64,000 bases of DNA from Gammaproteobacteria bacterium (GTDB lineage Bacteria > Pseudomonadota > Gammaproteobacteria > Enterobacterales > Psychrobiaceae): the NCBI GenBank assembly GCA_013214945.1, contig JABSRT010000002.1, positions 222,552 to 286,551 of the forward strand. Reading direction: 5' to 3'. The position numbers and the translations under genes are program-made. Below are positions 1-10,454 of this stretch, in pieces (within the stretch, counting starts at the first letter, position 1; every line of letters starts with the position of its first letter). Under the pieces are notes generated by a model. The model did not search any database and was not told the origin of the DNA. It saw only the letters and a list, made by a program, of their open reading frames with translations.

Positions 1-1113
1 TTACTCGGCCAGCGTGCTTATACCTTAGGCACGCTGGGCAATGGTTTTATCGAAGCACTTGAGCCTAGCATCAATACCACGCTTAATGCGATTGATGTTC
101 AGCGTCATTTAGCGCAAGCCGTGGCCGCGGGCGCAAGTTATGCGGTGATGGAAGTATCGTCTCATGGTTTGGCCTTGCACCGAATCGCAGATTTAACCTT
201 CGACGTTGCAGCTTTTACTAACTTAAGTCGTGACCATCTTGATTTTCATGGTGACATGGCAGGTTATGCGGCGGCCAAACAGCAATTATTTAGTGCCAAG
301 CATTGCTTGCAAGCGGTGCTTAATGGCCAAGATCCCGTTGCCCGACAATGGTTAGAGCAATGGGATAGCAAGGTTAAGGTCAGTTGCTTTAATCAGCGCC
401 AGCCTGATGTTGAGCAATATCTGGTTGCGACAAACGTGAGTTATCATACGGGCGGGATTGACGCGACTATTGTTACCAATCAGCAGCAAGGCCAACTGAG
501 CAGTCAGTTGCTGGGCGCGTTTAATTTAGAAAATATCTTAGCGGCGTTAAATATTTTAGTCAGTGCTGGTTTTACACTTGAGCAGCTGCTTGAGCTCGCA
601 CCACAGTTATCGCCAGTTGCTGGTCGCATGGAAGCTTTCTCAGTGGCTGGTTTGCCAACGGTAGTGGTTGATTATGCCCACACCAGTGATGCGTTAGTCA
701 AAGCACTGCAGGCATTGCGGGTGCATTGTGATAACGAGCTGGTGGTGATGTTTGGTTGTGGCGGTGACCGCGACCAAGGCAAGCGGCCGCTAATGGCTGC
801 GGCTGCAGAACAATATGCCGACAAGGTTATTTTTACTCAGGACAATAGTCGCAGTGAATCACCGCAACTCATTATTGAGCAGATGTTTGCTGGGATCCAA
901 AAACCAGCGGCTATCAAGGTTGAGCTCGAACGCACTAAGGCCGTTGAACTGGCTATTAAGATGGCCAGCGCTAATGATATTGTGTTATTAGCTGGTAAAG
1001 GTCACGAAGATTATCAGTTACTTGGCGCTGAAACGCTTGATTATGATGAGCGAGTTTGGGCGCAAAAAGTACTGGCTCGACTAAGCAAGGAGTCAATCGA
1101 TGATCGCAGTTAA
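1..1113 (+). CDS. murE: MurE, UDP-MurNAc-tripeptide synthetase (5'-truncated by window edge)
   Basis: Cytoplasmic ATP-dependent ligase that adds the third stem-peptide residue (meso-diaminopimelate in Gram-negatives) to UDP-MurNAc-L-Ala-D-Glu. The reading frame is open from base 1, so about 125 N-terminal residues, including the ATP-binding GKT loop, lie outside the window; 370 residues remain against about 495 in E. coli. Visible Mur-ligase landmarks are EVSSHGL, FTNLSRDHLDFHG and the C-terminal GKGHEDYQ. The diaminopimelate-recognition motif, DNPR in E. coli, reads DNSR here. The 3' end overlaps murF by 14 bases, as expected for co-transcription in the dcw operon. Identity is firm; only the 5' part is missing. 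Confidence 0.97.
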   Translation, partial: LLGQRAYTLGTLGNGFIEALEPSINTTLNAIDVQRHLAQAVAAGASYAVMEVSSHGLALHRIADLTFDVAAFTNLSRDHLDFHGDMAGYAAAKQQLFSAKHCLQAVLNGQDPVARQWLEQWDSKVKVSCFNQRQPDVEQYLVATNVSYHTGGIDATIVTNQQQGQLSSQLLGAFNLENILAALNILVSAGFTLEQLLELAPQLSPVAGRMEAFSVAGLPTVVVDYAHTSDALVKALQALRVHCDNELVVMFGCGGDRDQGKRPLMAAAAEQYADKVIFTQDNSRSESPQLIIEQMFAGIQKPAAIKVELERTKAVELAIKMASANDIVLLAGKGHEDYQLLGAETLDYDERVWAQKVLARLSKESIDDRS

Positions 1114-2503
1114 GCTTTCGTACATAGTTGCCCAATTAGGATGGCGCCTGCTTGGCCCCGACCGGGTGATTGAGTCGGTTATAACTGACTCACGGCAGGT
1201 AACAACGGGTGACTGTTTTGTCGCACTTTATGGTGAAACATTCGATGCCCATCAGTTTATCGACCAAGTCATAAAGCAAGGCGCAAGCACGATAATTGTT
1301 AATGCTGAGCAAGATGTTGCAGCAAGTGATGTCTCGCAGCTTATCGTCAAAGATACTCGCGTCGCGCTTGGTCAATTAGCCGCGCTTAACCGCCAGTTAT
1401 GTGATGCTAAATTTATTGCGATCACTGGCAGTTGCGGTAAAACCACGGTTAAAGAAATGGTCGCGGCAATTTTATCAAACCGCGGGCAGGTATTAGCTAC
1501 CGCCGGTAATTTTAATAACGACATTGGGGTGCCGCTAACCTTATTACGGTTAACCAAAGACTGTGATTTTGGCGTGATAGAGCTAGGGGCTAACCATGTT
1601 GGTGAAATCGACTATACCAGTAGCCTAGTGCAACCCGATGTTAGCCTTATTACCAATATTGGCGCGGCCCACCTGGAAGGTTTCGGTGGCATTGCTGGGG
1701 TGGTAAAAGCAAAAACAGAAATATTTAATCATTTAAGTGCTCAGGGTGAGGCGATATTTGACCAAGCCAGTGAGCACGCCAGTTCATGGCAGCAGCTTAA
1801 TGTTAAGCGTCAAATAACGACATTTACCACCGAAGCCGGTGAAAACAGCAGTTTATATGCAACCGATTTAAGTTTTAATGCCGCCGGTAAAGCGCGCTTT
1901 ACCTTAAACTCTCCGCTTGGTCAGCAGTGGGTTGAGCTAGCGTTGCCTGGTCAACATAATGTCGGTAACGCCTTGGCAGCTGCCGCGGCATGTTTAGCCG
2001 TTGGCGCCAGTCTTAGCGACATCGCTTTGGGGCTTGAATCGATGCAAGATGTTGCAGGGCGCTTAAATTTTAGTGCGTTATCGCCGTTAGTGACCGTGAT
2101 TGACGATACTTATAACGCCAACAGCAGTTCGATTGCCGCGGCGGTTAAGCTGTTAGGTCGACGTCAGGGTTATAAAATTCTGGTGTTAGCTGACATGGCT
2201 GAATTGGGTGATTACGCCGTCGAGTGTCATAAAGAACTTGGGCCAGTCATTGAACAACAACAAATAGATTTATTATTAACCATTGGCCAATTTAGCCAAC
2301 ATTATGCCAGCACATTTTCTGGCCAGCATTACCATTTTGAGGATAAGAACAGTTTGAACCTACATATTGAGCAGCAGTTACACTCACACCAATCTATTAA
2401 CACTACGGTGTTAGTTAAGGGTTCACGAAGTGCCAAAATGGAACAAGTGGTCGCGCAGATTAAAATCGCTTACTCAACACTAGGGGAGCAGAGCCAATGC
2501 TAG
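1100..2503 (+). CDS. murF: MurF, UDP-MurNAc-tripeptide:D-Ala-D-Ala ligase
   Basis: Adds D-Ala-D-Ala to UDP-MurNAc-tripeptide, completing the cytoplasmic pentapeptide precursor. The 467-residue length is normal for the family. The ATP-binding loop [11 protein letters not shown] lies near residue 110, followed by [14 protein letters not shown] and the Mur-ligase motif [14 protein letters not shown]; the C-terminal third carries [10 protein letters not shown], typical of MurF rather than MurC, MurD or MurE. The start ATG lies inside the end of murE (14-base overlap) and the stop overlaps mraY by 7 bases, so translation is probably coupled along the operon. MurF acts just before MraY moves the product onto lipid, matching the gene order. 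Confidence 0.98.
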   Translation: MIAVKLSYIVAQLGWRLLGPDRVIESVITDSRQVTTGDCFVALYGETFDAHQFIDQVIKQGASTIIVNAEQDVAASDVSQLIVKDTRVALGQLAALNRQLCDAKFIAITGSCGKTTVKEMVAAILSNRGQVLATAGNFNNDIGVPLTLLRLTKDCDFGVIELGANHVGEIDYTSSLVQPDVSLITNIGAAHLEGFGGIAGVVKAKTEIFNHLSAQGEAIFDQASEHASSWQQLNVKRQITTFTTEAGENSSLYATDLSFNAAGKARFTLNSPLGQQWVELALPGQHNVGNALAAAAACLAVGASLSDIALGLESMQDVAGRLNFSALSPLVTVIDDTYNANSSSIAAAVKLLGRRQGYKILVLADMAELGDYAVECHKELGPVIEQQQIDLLLTIGQFSQHYASTFSGQHYHFEDKNSLNLHIEQQLHSHQSINTTVLVKGSRSAKMEQVVAQIKIAYSTLGEQSQC

Positions 2504-3579
2504 TCTGGTTAGCCGAGTACTTAACCCAATACATTACCGGGTTTAATGTTTTTTCTTATTTGACCCTGCGCAGTATCTTGTCGGCGTTAACCGCACTGAC
2601 TTTTTCGCTCTGGATGGGGCCTAAATTAATCCGCTATCTGCAGCGGATGCAAATTGGTCAAACCGTACGTGATGATGGTCCACAATCTCACTTGAGCAAA
2701 TCAGGCACCCCGACCATGGGCGGCATATTAATTCTGGGGGCTGTTATTCTCAGTACCTTGTTATGGGCTGATTTAACCAACAGTTACATCTGGGTGGTGT
2801 TATTTGTCATCTCAGGTTTTGGCATCATCGGATTTGTTGATGATTATCGCAAGGTCGTGCGCAAAGATTCTAATGGTTTGATTGCTCGCTGGAAATACTT
2901 TTGGCAATCTGCTATCGCATTAGGCGTCGCCTTTTTCTTGTATTTCACCGCCAGTTCGCCGAGTGAAACCGTCTTTATCGTGCCGTTTTTCAAAGATGTC
3001 TTGCCTCAGCTTGGTTTGCTCTATATTGCCTTGGTGTACTTTACTTTAGTAGGTTCAAGCAACGCGGTTAACTTGACCGATGGTCTTGATGGTTTGGCTA
3101 TTGTACCGACATTAATGGTGGCCGGAGCGTTTGGTTTGGTCGCTTATTTGACGGGTAACGTCAATTTTTCTCATTACCTCCATTTGCCACATTTACCCTT
3201 AGCCAGTGAGCTAACGGTATTTTGTTTGGCAATATTCGGCGCCGGATTAGGCTTTTTATGGTTTAACACTTACCCAGCCCAAATTTTCATGGGCGATGTT
3301 GGCTCATTAGCATTGGGTGCCGCTTTAGGTATTGTTGCCGTCTTAGTTCGTCAAGAAGTGTTGTTGATTATTATGGGCGGGGTATTCGTGATGGAAACCG
3401 TGTCGGTTATTTTACAAGTCGGCAGCTATAAATTACGTGGCCAACGAATATTTAGAATGGCCCCAATTCATCACCATTACGAATTAAAAGGCTGGCCTGA
3501 ACCGCGGGTAATTGTCCGTTTTTGGATTATTTCATTGGTCTTGGTGTTGGTGGGTTTAGCGACCTTAAAAATTCGTTAA
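2497..3579 (+). CDS. mraY: MraY, phospho-MurNAc-pentapeptide transferase
   Basis: Integral inner-membrane enzyme that transfers phospho-MurNAc-pentapeptide to undecaprenyl phosphate, giving lipid I. The 360 residues are the standard size. About ten hydrophobic helices are visible. Conserved family sequences include TPTMGG (near residue 72), the DDYRK loop with catalytic aspartates, [13 protein letters not shown] and the C-terminal HHHYELKGW segment. It starts inside the end of murF and is followed by a 56-base gap before murD, the first real break in the operon and a possible site for an internal promoter. No unusual substitutions were noticed. Confidence 0.98.
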   Translation: MLVWLAEYLTQYITGFNVFSYLTLRSILSALTALTFSLWMGPKLIRYLQRMQIGQTVRDDGPQSHLSKSGTPTMGGILILGAVILSTLLWADLTNSYIWVVLFVISGFGIIGFVDDYRKVVRKDSNGLIARWKYFWQSAIALGVAFFLYFTASSPSETVFIVPFFKDVLPQLGLLYIALVYFTLVGSSNAVNLTDGLDGLAIVPTLMVAGAFGLVAYLTGNVNFSHYLHLPHLPLASELTVFCLAIFGAGLGFLWFNTYPAQIFMGDVGSLALGAALGIVAVLVRQEVLLIIMGGVFVMETVSVILQVGSYKLRGQRIFRMAPIHHHYELKGWPEPRVIVRFWIISLVLVLVGLATLKIR

Positions 3580-3635
3580 AATCGTTAGTAACAATTACTA
3601 GTAAGTCATTAGATAAAGTTAAAGGTTAGATAAGC

Positions 3636-4952
3636 ATGATAATAAACGCACAACAGATCACCAACGTTGCTGTCATTGGGTTAGGACTCACTGGGCAGTC
3701 GTGTGTGCGTTTTTTATTGCAGCAAGGCATAACGCCAACGTTATATGATACCCGGCCAAACTTAGATTTAGGCCCAATCACCGAGCAATTTGGTGCGTTA
3801 AATACAACACTTGGACCACTTGATGACAGCAGCTTTGATCACTACCAAATGGTGCTCGTTAGTCCTGGTATTGCAATAAGCCACCCGTCGATAGCTGCCG
3901 CAAAAAAAGCCGGATGCTTGATTTGGGGCGATATTGAATTGTTCGCTCATTTTGTTAAGGCACCAGTGATTGCGATTACGGGGTCGAACGGCAAAACCAC
4001 GGTCACGAGTTTGCTCGGCGAAATGGCAATTAACGCCGGTATTAACACCGCGGTTGGCGGTAACATTGGCGTGCCAGTGCTGGATTTAGTCGCTGATCAA
4101 TCAATTGAGCTGTATATCTTAGAGTTATCAAGCTTTCAGTTAGAGACCACTAGCGACTTAGCATTAGTGGCGGCGACTATCTTAAATATTAGTGATGATC
4201 ACCTTGATCGTTACGACGGCTTTGCCCAGTACGCCCAGGCCAAGCAACAGATTTATTTACGCAGTCAAACGGCTGTCGTTAATCGTCAAGATCATTTAAC
4301 CATGCCAAGCACTGACATCGCGCAAATTAGCTTTGGGCTCGATGCACCTGCCGCCGGCCATTATGGCCTTAAAGATGGCGGGCTTTATCACGGTGATACT
4401 TTATTAATCGCGACTACAGAAATTGCGATGATTGGCCGTCATAACTATCTGAATGCTTTGGCGGCTTTGGCGTTAGGCACGCAAGCGGGCATAGCATTGC
4501 CAGCGATGCTCGACACCTTAACGACCTTTGGTGGCTTGGAACATCGCTGCCAACAGATTTCAAGCAAAGGCCAAGTACGCTGGTTAAATGATTCGAAGGC
4601 GACCAATGTTGGCGCTACGCTTGCTGCACTGGAAGGTTTAGCCGATCATCCGGGTCAATTGATCGTGATTGCTGGTGGCGATGCTAAAGGTGCCGACTTG
4701 TCACCGCTTAAGCAACCGTTTGCCCAATATGTTGACCAGCTTTTTGTGATTGGTGTTGATAAACAGCCGCTGTGCGATATTTATCCGCAAGCAATTTGTT
4801 GTGACGATTTAACGGCGGCGGTAGTTGGCGCGGCTAAGTTATGCCAAGCAGGCGACATTGTGTTGCTGTCGCCAGCCTGCTCGAGTCTTGATATGTTTCG
4901 CAATTATATTGAACGTGGTTTGTGTTTCGTCGCCGCGGTGGAAGCATTATGA
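3636..4952 (+). CDS. murD: MurD, UDP-MurNAc-L-alanine:D-glutamate ligase
   Basis: Adds D-glutamate to UDP-MurNAc-L-alanine in the cytoplasm, the second amino-acid step of peptidoglycan precursor synthesis. The 438 residues match the family. An N-terminal UDP-binding Rossmann-like region (VIGLGLTGQSCVRFL) is followed by the ATP loop ITGSNGKTTVTSLL near residue 115, LNISDDHLDRY and the C-terminal NDSKATN and LSPACSS motifs. The start is preceded by AAAGGTTAGATAAGC, an acceptable ribosome binding site. The stop codon overlaps the ftsW start as ATGA, so the two are probably translationally coupled. Confidence 0.98.
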   Translation: MIINAQQITNVAVIGLGLTGQSCVRFLLQQGITPTLYDTRPNLDLGPITEQFGALNTTLGPLDDSSFDHYQMVLVSPGIAISHPSIAAAKKAGCLIWGDIELFAHFVKAPVIAITGSNGKTTVTSLLGEMAINAGINTAVGGNIGVPVLDLVADQSIELYILELSSFQLETTSDLALVAATILNISDDHLDRYDGFAQYAQAKQQIYLRSQTAVVNRQDHLTMPSTDIAQISFGLDAPAAGHYGLKDGGLYHGDTLLIATTEIAMIGRHNYLNALAALALGTQAGIALPAMLDTLTTFGGLEHRCQQISSKGQVRWLNDSKATNVGATLAALEGLADHPGQLIVIAGGDAKGADLSPLKQPFAQYVDQLFVIGVDKQPLCDIYPQAICCDDLTAAVVGAAKLCQAGDIVLLSPACSSLDMFRNYIERGLCFVAAVEAL

Positions 4953-6157
4953 CGACGCGGCCAATAAACTTATTTCCGGCGTCGGTTACGGCGGTGTGGC
5001 AAGAGATCATCGGATTAGGTAAACCGAAACATAACTTACTCTATGATCGCTTTTTATTTAGCTTAATCACCACCTTATTATTGATAGGTTTTGTGGTTGT
5101 AGCATCGGCCTCAATGCCGGAAGGGCAACGTTTAACGGGTGACCCTTTTCATTTTATTAAACGCCATATATTTTATATTGCGGGCTGTATTGTCATTTTA
5201 GCGGTTGGCTTGCAAGCGTCGATGGCGCAGTGGCAAAAATACAGTGGCGTGATTTTAATTTGCGCATTTCTAGCATTAGTACTGGTGATGTTTGTTGGTA
5301 AAACAGTTAACGGCAGTACCCGCTGGTTGTCGCTTGGGCCGGTTAATATTCAAGTATCTGAATTGGCGAAATTAGCTTTCTTTAGTTATCTTGCGGCTTA
5401 CATTGTGCGCCGTCACAGCGAAGTGATTGAACAAGCTAAAGGCTTTTATAAACCGCTGGCGGTATTTTTAGTGTTGGCGGGGTTAATCTTACGCCAACCC
5501 GATTTAGGCACTGTGGTGGTGATGTTTGTTACCACGGTTGGCATGCTGTTTTTAGCTGGCGCTAAACTGCGAGACTTTTTTGCCTTAATTTTCGGTGGTG
5601 TGGTACTGGTGATTGGTTTGATCATGGTATCGCCGTATCGTATGAAACGAGTGACCTCGTTTTTAGATCCGTGGCAAGATCCCTTTGGCGATGGTTACCA
5701 ACTGACTCAATCGTTAATGGCCTTTGGTCGTGGTGATTGGTTAGGGCAAGGCTTGGGCAATTCAATTCAAAAGCTTGAGTATTTACCCGAGGCTCATACC
5801 GATTTTATTTTTGCGATTTGGGCCGAAGAAATGGGCTTGGTTGGTGTGACTATTTTGCTGTTATTGCAATTGATGTTAGCACTTAGAGCGTTATGGATCG
5901 GTAAAAGAGCATTAGAACTTGGCCAAAGTTATGGCGGTTATTTAGCGCTGGGCATTGGCATGTGGATTAGCTTTCAAACAGCGGTTAATACCGGTGCAGC
6001 CAGCGGCATGTTACCAACCAAGGGACTAACACTGCCGTTAATTAGTTATGGTGGCAGTAGTCTGTGGGTAATGATGTTAGCCATGGTCGCACTATTACGG
6101 ATTGACCATGAGTGTCGATTAAGTCAAATTCAAGCAATAAAAAAAGGCAGTTGTTAA
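4949..6157 (+). CDS. ftsW: FtsW, SEDS-family septal peptidoglycan glycosyltransferase
   Basis: Polytopic inner-membrane SEDS protein that polymerises lipid II at the division septum together with FtsI. About 402 residues with ten hydrophobic helices. SEDS signatures are visible: [14 protein letters not shown], the loop [14 protein letters not shown], and [10 protein letters not shown] near the C-terminus. The frame is open upstream to 4922, but I chose the ATG at 4949 because it forms the classic ATGA overlap with the murD stop and follows GGTGGAAGC. It ends one base into murG (TAATG). Confidence 0.96.
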   Translation: MTTRPINLFPASVTAVWQEIIGLGKPKHNLLYDRFLFSLITTLLLIGFVVVASASMPEGQRLTGDPFHFIKRHIFYIAGCIVILAVGLQASMAQWQKYSGVILICAFLALVLVMFVGKTVNGSTRWLSLGPVNIQVSELAKLAFFSYLAAYIVRRHSEVIEQAKGFYKPLAVFLVLAGLILRQPDLGTVVVMFVTTVGMLFLAGAKLRDFFALIFGGVVLVIGLIMVSPYRMKRVTSFLDPWQDPFGDGYQLTQSLMAFGRGDWLGQGLGNSIQKLEYLPEAHTDFIFAIWAEEMGLVGVTILLLLQLMLALRALWIGKRALELGQSYGGYLALGIGMWISFQTAVNTGAASGMLPTKGLTLPLISYGGSSLWVMMLAMVALLRIDHECRLSQIQAIKKGSC

Positions 6158-7272
6158 TGTCAGTAAAACGTATTTTAGTGATGGCTGGTGGTACAGGCGG
6201 ACATGTGTTTCCGGGCCTAGCCGTTGCTGACTTATTGCAAACCCATGGTTGGCAAGTGCATTGGTTAGGCACGTCTCAACGGATGGAGGCGCAACTAGTG
6301 CCTCAGCATGGTTTTGATATTTCATTTATTGACGTGCAAGGCGTGCGAGGCAATGGTTTGTTACGGTTGCTTAAAGCGCCGTTTAAATTAGCCAAGGCAG
6401 TGATGCAAGCGCGGCAAGTGATTAAGCAGTTTAAGCCCGATGTCGTGTTAGGCATGGGTGGGTTTGCCAGTGGTCCTGGTGGGCTGGCAGCACGTTTAAT
6501 GGGCGTGCCGCTAGTCTTGCACGAACAAAATGCGGTCGCCGGGGTGACGAATAAAATTCTAGCCAAATTTGCGACCAAGGTCATGGTGGCATTTGAGTCG
6601 GCTTTGCCGGGCGTGGCCAAGCAAGTGGTTGGCAATCCGGTGCGAGCCGATATATTAGCACTGGCCGCTCAAGTGAAGCCACAGCAATCCAATGAGCAGC
6701 CGTTACATTTACTAGTAGTCGGTGGCAGTTTAGGCGCGCAAATATTAAACCAGACGTTACCGCAGATGTTGCCATTATTGGGCAATCAGCGCGCGATAGA
6801 AATTAAACATCAGGTTGGCAAAGGTAATAGTGCCGCGGTTATAAATGCGTACCAGCAAGAGAGCGGTATTCAAGTAAGTGATTTTATTGATGACATGGCC
6901 CAGGCCTATGCATGGGCCGATTTAGTGGTATGCCGAGCTGGCGCACTAACCGTTTCTGAAATTGCAGTACTTGGTTTGCCCGCCATTTTTGTACCATTAC
7001 CTTATGCGGTTGATGACCATCAAACCAAGAATGCTCAGCAGTTGGCTGAATTAGGCGCGGCGAAAATTTTGGCACAATCGACCATGACACCACAGGTATT
7101 GGCGAGCTTAGTTGATCAATTGAATCAACCCGCTACTTTAAATGAAATGGCACAAGCGGCTCAGAGCTTAGGCGCAAATGATGCGAGCCAGCAAGTGGCC
7201 GTAATTTGTGCAACGTTAGCGGGCGCGAGCAGCAACGAACTAAATAACTTACTAGCAACAGAAGTGAAATAA
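6157..7272 (+). CDS. murG: MurG, UDP-GlcNAc:lipid I N-acetylglucosaminyltransferase
   Basis: Peripheral membrane GT28 enzyme that adds GlcNAc to lipid I, producing lipid II. I place the start at 6157, where ATG overlaps the ftsW stop by one base and follows AAAAAAGGCAG; a frame extension to 6112 exists inside ftsW but lacks support. The protein then begins [20 protein letters not shown], containing the glycine-rich lipid-binding loop. Other family segments are [27 protein letters not shown], and the donor-site sequence [10 protein letters not shown]. Length about 371 residues, slightly longer than E. coli MurG because of the C-terminal tail. Confidence 0.97.
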   Translation: MSVKRILVMAGGTGGHVFPGLAVADLLQTHGWQVHWLGTSQRMEAQLVPQHGFDISFIDVQGVRGNGLLRLLKAPFKLAKAVMQARQVIKQFKPDVVLGMGGFASGPGGLAARLMGVPLVLHEQNAVAGVTNKILAKFATKVMVAFESALPGVAKQVVGNPVRADILALAAQVKPQQSNEQPLHLLVVGGSLGAQILNQTLPQMLPLLGNQRAIEIKHQVGKGNSAAVINAYQQESGIQVSDFIDDMAQAYAWADLVVCRAGALTVSEIAVLGLPAIFVPLPYAVDDHQTKNAQQLAELGAAKILAQSTMTPQVLASLVDQLNQPATLNEMAQAAQSLGANDASQQVAVICATLAGASSNELNNLLATEVK

Positions 7273-8748
7273 ATGACAAAAGTAATAGGCGATCAAGCAA
7301 CTCCATTGCACAGCAGTATTCCGGAAATGCGCCGGGTTAAGCGGATCCATTTCGTTGGGATTGGCGGGGCTGGTATGGGCGGTATCGCTGAAGTGCTTGC
7401 CAACCAAGGTTATGAGATTAGTGGCTCAGATATTGCGACTAATCGGGTGACGCAGCGATTAGCTGCGCTAAATGCCACCATTTATATTGGTCATGCTGCC
7501 AGCCAAGTTGAGGGCGCTAGTGTGGTTGTGGTATCAACGGCTATCGATCCGGCTAACCCTGAATTGATTGCAGCAAAAGAATTGCGGATCCCAGTGGTTC
7601 AACGCGCCGAAATGTTGGCTGAATTAATGCGTTTTCGCCATGGTGTTGCCGTTGCTGGCACCCATGGTAAAACGACCACCACCAGTTTGATTGCCAGTGT
7701 CTTTGGTCAAGCCGGACTTGACCCAACCTATGTGATTGGTGGATTGCTTAATAGCTCAGGCACCAATGCCAAATTAGGCTCGAGCCGTTATTTAATCGCT
7801 GAAGCCGACGAAAGTGATGCCTCATTTTTGCACTTGCAGCCAATGGTTTCTGTGGTAACAAATATCGAAGCTGATCACATGGATACTTATCAAGGTGATT
7901 TTAGCCGCTTAGAAGATACCTTTATTGAGTTCATGCACAACCTGCCATTTTATGGCTTGGCGGTAGTGTGTCTTGATTGCCCGGTTATTCGCAGTTTGTT
8001 ACCACGAATTTCACGCCAAATGACCACCTATGGTTTTTGTGATGATGCCGATGTTCGCGCGAGCGACTTTGTGCAAACGGGCAATAGCTGCCAATTTGTG
8101 GTCCATCGTGATGGTGTCGCGCCGTTGCAGGTTAAGCTTAATTTACCCGGTCGTCATAACGCGCTAAACGCACTAGCTGCTATTGCTGTTTCAATGGACA
8201 GTGGCATTAGCGATAGTGATATTTCCGCTGCATTTAGTCAATTTGAAGGTATTGGCCGTCGCTTTGAACAGCTTGGCGAGTTTGATACTGGCAGCGGACA
8301 GGTGATGTTAATTGATGATTATGGCCATCACCCGACTGAAGTGTTAGCAACCATTAAGGCCGCCCGAGCTGGCTGGCCTGATAAGCGTTTAACCATGGTA
8401 TACCAGCCGCACCGTTATACTCGAACGCGCGATCTGTACGAAGACTTTGTTGACGTTTTATCGCAAGTTGATGGTTTAATTTTATTGGAAGTCTATAGCG
8501 CTGGTGAAGAGCCAATTGCAGGCGCCGATAGCCGGGCGTTATGTCGCAGCATCCGCGCGCGCGGTAATTTCGAACCAGTTTATGTCGCAAGCCCAGAGTT
8601 GTTGCCACCACGTTTAGCGCAATTTATGCAAGACGGTGATTTATTGCTGACTCAAGGAGCCGGTAACATTGGGGTCGTGGCGAAAAATCTTGCTGCGATG
8701 GCCTTGAACATTGAAAAAATGGCGCAAGTAGGGGCTGCTGATGAATAA
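7273..8748 (+). CDS. murC: MurC, UDP-N-acetylmuramate:L-alanine ligase
   Basis: Adds L-alanine to UDP-MurNAc, the first amino-acid step of the peptide stem. 491 residues, normal for the family. The N-terminal UDP-binding sequence [17 protein letters not shown] starts near residue 26, the ATP loop [11 protein letters not shown] near residue 130, then [11 protein letters not shown] and [11 protein letters not shown]. The C-terminal domain carries DDYGHHPTE and [12 protein letters not shown], shared with Mpl but placed here in dcw order. The ATG follows the murG stop directly and the end overlaps ddlB by 8 bases. Confidence 0.98.
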   Translation: MTKVIGDQATPLHSSIPEMRRVKRIHFVGIGGAGMGGIAEVLANQGYEISGSDIATNRVTQRLAALNATIYIGHAASQVEGASVVVVSTAIDPANPELIAAKELRIPVVQRAEMLAELMRFRHGVAVAGTHGKTTTTSLIASVFGQAGLDPTYVIGGLLNSSGTNAKLGSSRYLIAEADESDASFLHLQPMVSVVTNIEADHMDTYQGDFSRLEDTFIEFMHNLPFYGLAVVCLDCPVIRSLLPRISRQMTTYGFCDDADVRASDFVQTGNSCQFVVHRDGVAPLQVKLNLPGRHNALNALAAIAVSMDSGISDSDISAAFSQFEGIGRRFEQLGEFDTGSGQVMLIDDYGHHPTEVLATIKAARAGWPDKRLTMVYQPHRYTRTRDLYEDFVDVLSQVDGLILLEVYSAGEEPIAGADSRALCRSIRARGNFEPVYVASPELLPPRLAQFMQDGDLLLTQGAGNIGVVAKNLAAMALNIEKMAQVGAADE

Positions 8749-9661
8749 TTTTGGCAAAGTAGCAGTGATGTTTGGTGGCACTAGTGCCGAACGTGAAGTT
8801 TCGCTTAACTCAGGACAAGCGGTGCTTAATGCGCTGGTTGGCGCTGGTGTTGATGCGCATGCGTTTGACCCGAGTGAACGGGCTTTATCGCAATTGGTTA
8901 GTGAGAATTTTTCACGGGTCTTTATCGTATTACACGGTCGTGGTGGTGAAGATGGCACCATGCAGGGGGCGCTAGAGTTACTTGGCATACCTTATACCGG
9001 CTCTGGCGTGCTGGGCGCAGCATTAGCGATGGATAAGATCAAAACCAAACAAATTTGGCAGGCAATGGGTTTGCCAACGGCTAAGTATCACGTGGTAAAA
9101 GCCCAGCATAGCGCGAAACTTGATTACGCGAACATGTTAGCGGAACTAAATGGCATGGCGATGGTCAAGCCATCACACGAAGGTTCAAGCATTGGCATGG
9201 CTAAAGTGACCAATGCCGCGCAGCTCGAGCAAGCAATAACTAACGCCTTTGAATTCGATAGCGAAGTCTTAATTGAGCAATGGATAACCGGCAGTGAATA
9301 CACGGTCGCGGTATTAGATCAACAGGCTTTACCTGCGATTAGCATGACCACGCCGAATGATTTTTATGATTATGAAGCAAAATATCAAACCAATACAACT
9401 CAGTATCATTGTCCTTGTGGTTTGGATAATGTTGAGGAACAAAAGTTAGGTCAATTAGCCTTTGAAGCATTTAATGCGGTTAATGCCAAGGGCTGGGGCC
9501 GGGTCGATTTTATGCGCGACGAGCAAGGAAACTGGTATTTATTAGAAGTAAATACGGTGCCCGGCATGACCGAGAAAAGTTTAGTGCCTAAGGCAGCAGA
9601 GCAGGCGGGCATTAGTTTTGAGCAGTTAGTGCTTAATATTTTAGCCCAGAGCAAAGTGTAG
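8741..9661 (+). CDS. ddlB: DdlB, D-alanine:D-alanine ligase
   Basis: ATP-grasp enzyme joining two D-alanines, supplying the dipeptide used by MurF. The 306 residues match the short DdlB form. Motifs: [16 protein letters not shown] at the N-terminus, [13 protein letters not shown], the phosphate-binding region [14 protein letters not shown] near residue 145, and the metal/D-Ala site [17 protein letters not shown]. It overlaps murC at the 5' end and is followed four bases later by ftsQ, as in E. coli. Confidence 0.97.
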   Translation: MNNFGKVAVMFGGTSAEREVSLNSGQAVLNALVGAGVDAHAFDPSERALSQLVSENFSRVFIVLHGRGGEDGTMQGALELLGIPYTGSGVLGAALAMDKIKTKQIWQAMGLPTAKYHVVKAQHSAKLDYANMLAELNGMAMVKPSHEGSSIGMAKVTNAAQLEQAITNAFEFDSEVLIEQWITGSEYTVAVLDQQALPAISMTTPNDFYDYEAKYQTNTTQYHCPCGLDNVEEQKLGQLAFEAFNAVNAKGWGRVDFMRDEQGNWYLLEVNTVPGMTEKSLVPKAAEQAGISFEQLVLNILAQSKV

Positions 9662-9665
9662 CAAT

Positions 9666-10454
9666 ATGGTTAAAGCTAAACTGACACGAATAAAAGGCCG
9701 AGTCCAGCAAGCCGATCATGGTTTTTGGGCGGGCGTATTCTTTTTCTTGTTGGTATTAGCGGGCATTAGTTATTTGGCCAATCAAATGTATGGACATTTG
9801 ATGAGTACTCGGCAAATGCCACTGTCGTCGTTAACCTTAAGTGGGGAGCGACAATACAGCCGAGATCAGGAAGTGCAGCAAGTATTAGCAACACTGAGCA
9901 ACCAAGAGAGCTTTTTTTCACTCAACGTTGATCAGGTTAAAACCTTGGTTGAACAGATCCCGTGGATAGCGAAAGCTTCAGTGCGGCGTCAATGGCCCAA
10001 TGGCTTGCAAATACATGTGGTTGATCAAGTTCCAGTAGCGTATTGGAATGATCGGTCATTACTTAATATTAAAGGTGAAATTTTTAACGCTGATCAAGCA
10101 CGGCTTAAGCTTAAATTACCGCGCTTTTACGGCTCAGATGAAGAAGCCGCGACGGTATTGGCTGGCTATCGGGCGCTTTATCCGTTGCTGAGCAGTGAAG
10201 GGATTTCATTACGTACTATCACTTTGTCACCACGTCAGTCGTGGCAAGTAACAATTAATAACGATCTTAACTTAGTGTTAGGACGCGTTAATACGGTGAT
10301 CCGCAATGTGCGGGTTGAGCGTTTTTTAAAAGTATATAAACACATGATCAACAAGAAGCGGTTAATCAATTATGTCGATTTAAGATACGACACAGGGTTT
10401 GCTGTTAATTGGAAAGTCGTTCCAGGAGAAAAAGCGAATAATGAGCAAGGCTAA
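9666..10454 (+). CDS. ftsQ: FtsQ, divisome scaffold protein
   Basis: Bitopic inner-membrane protein that recruits FtsL and FtsB to the septum. 262 residues: a short cytoplasmic tail, one transmembrane helix near residues 22-42, then a periplasmic POTRA domain beginning with MPLSSLTLSGERQYS and the beta domain with NVRVERFLKVY and the closing YVDLRYDTGFAVNWK segment, which is typical of FtsQ. No strong ribosome binding site precedes the ATG, so coupling to ddlB is likely. The end overlaps ftsA by 14 bases. Confidence 0.95.
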   Translation: MVKAKLTRIKGRVQQADHGFWAGVFFFLLVLAGISYLANQMYGHLMSTRQMPLSSLTLSGERQYSRDQEVQQVLATLSNQESFFSLNVDQVKTLVEQIPWIAKASVRRQWPNGLQIHVVDQVPVAYWNDRSLLNIKGEIFNADQARLKLKLPRFYGSDEEAATVLAGYRALYPLLSSEGISLRTITLSPRQSWQVTINNDLNLVLGRVNTVIRNVRVERFLKVYKHMINKKRLINYVDLRYDTGFAVNWKVVPGEKANNEQG

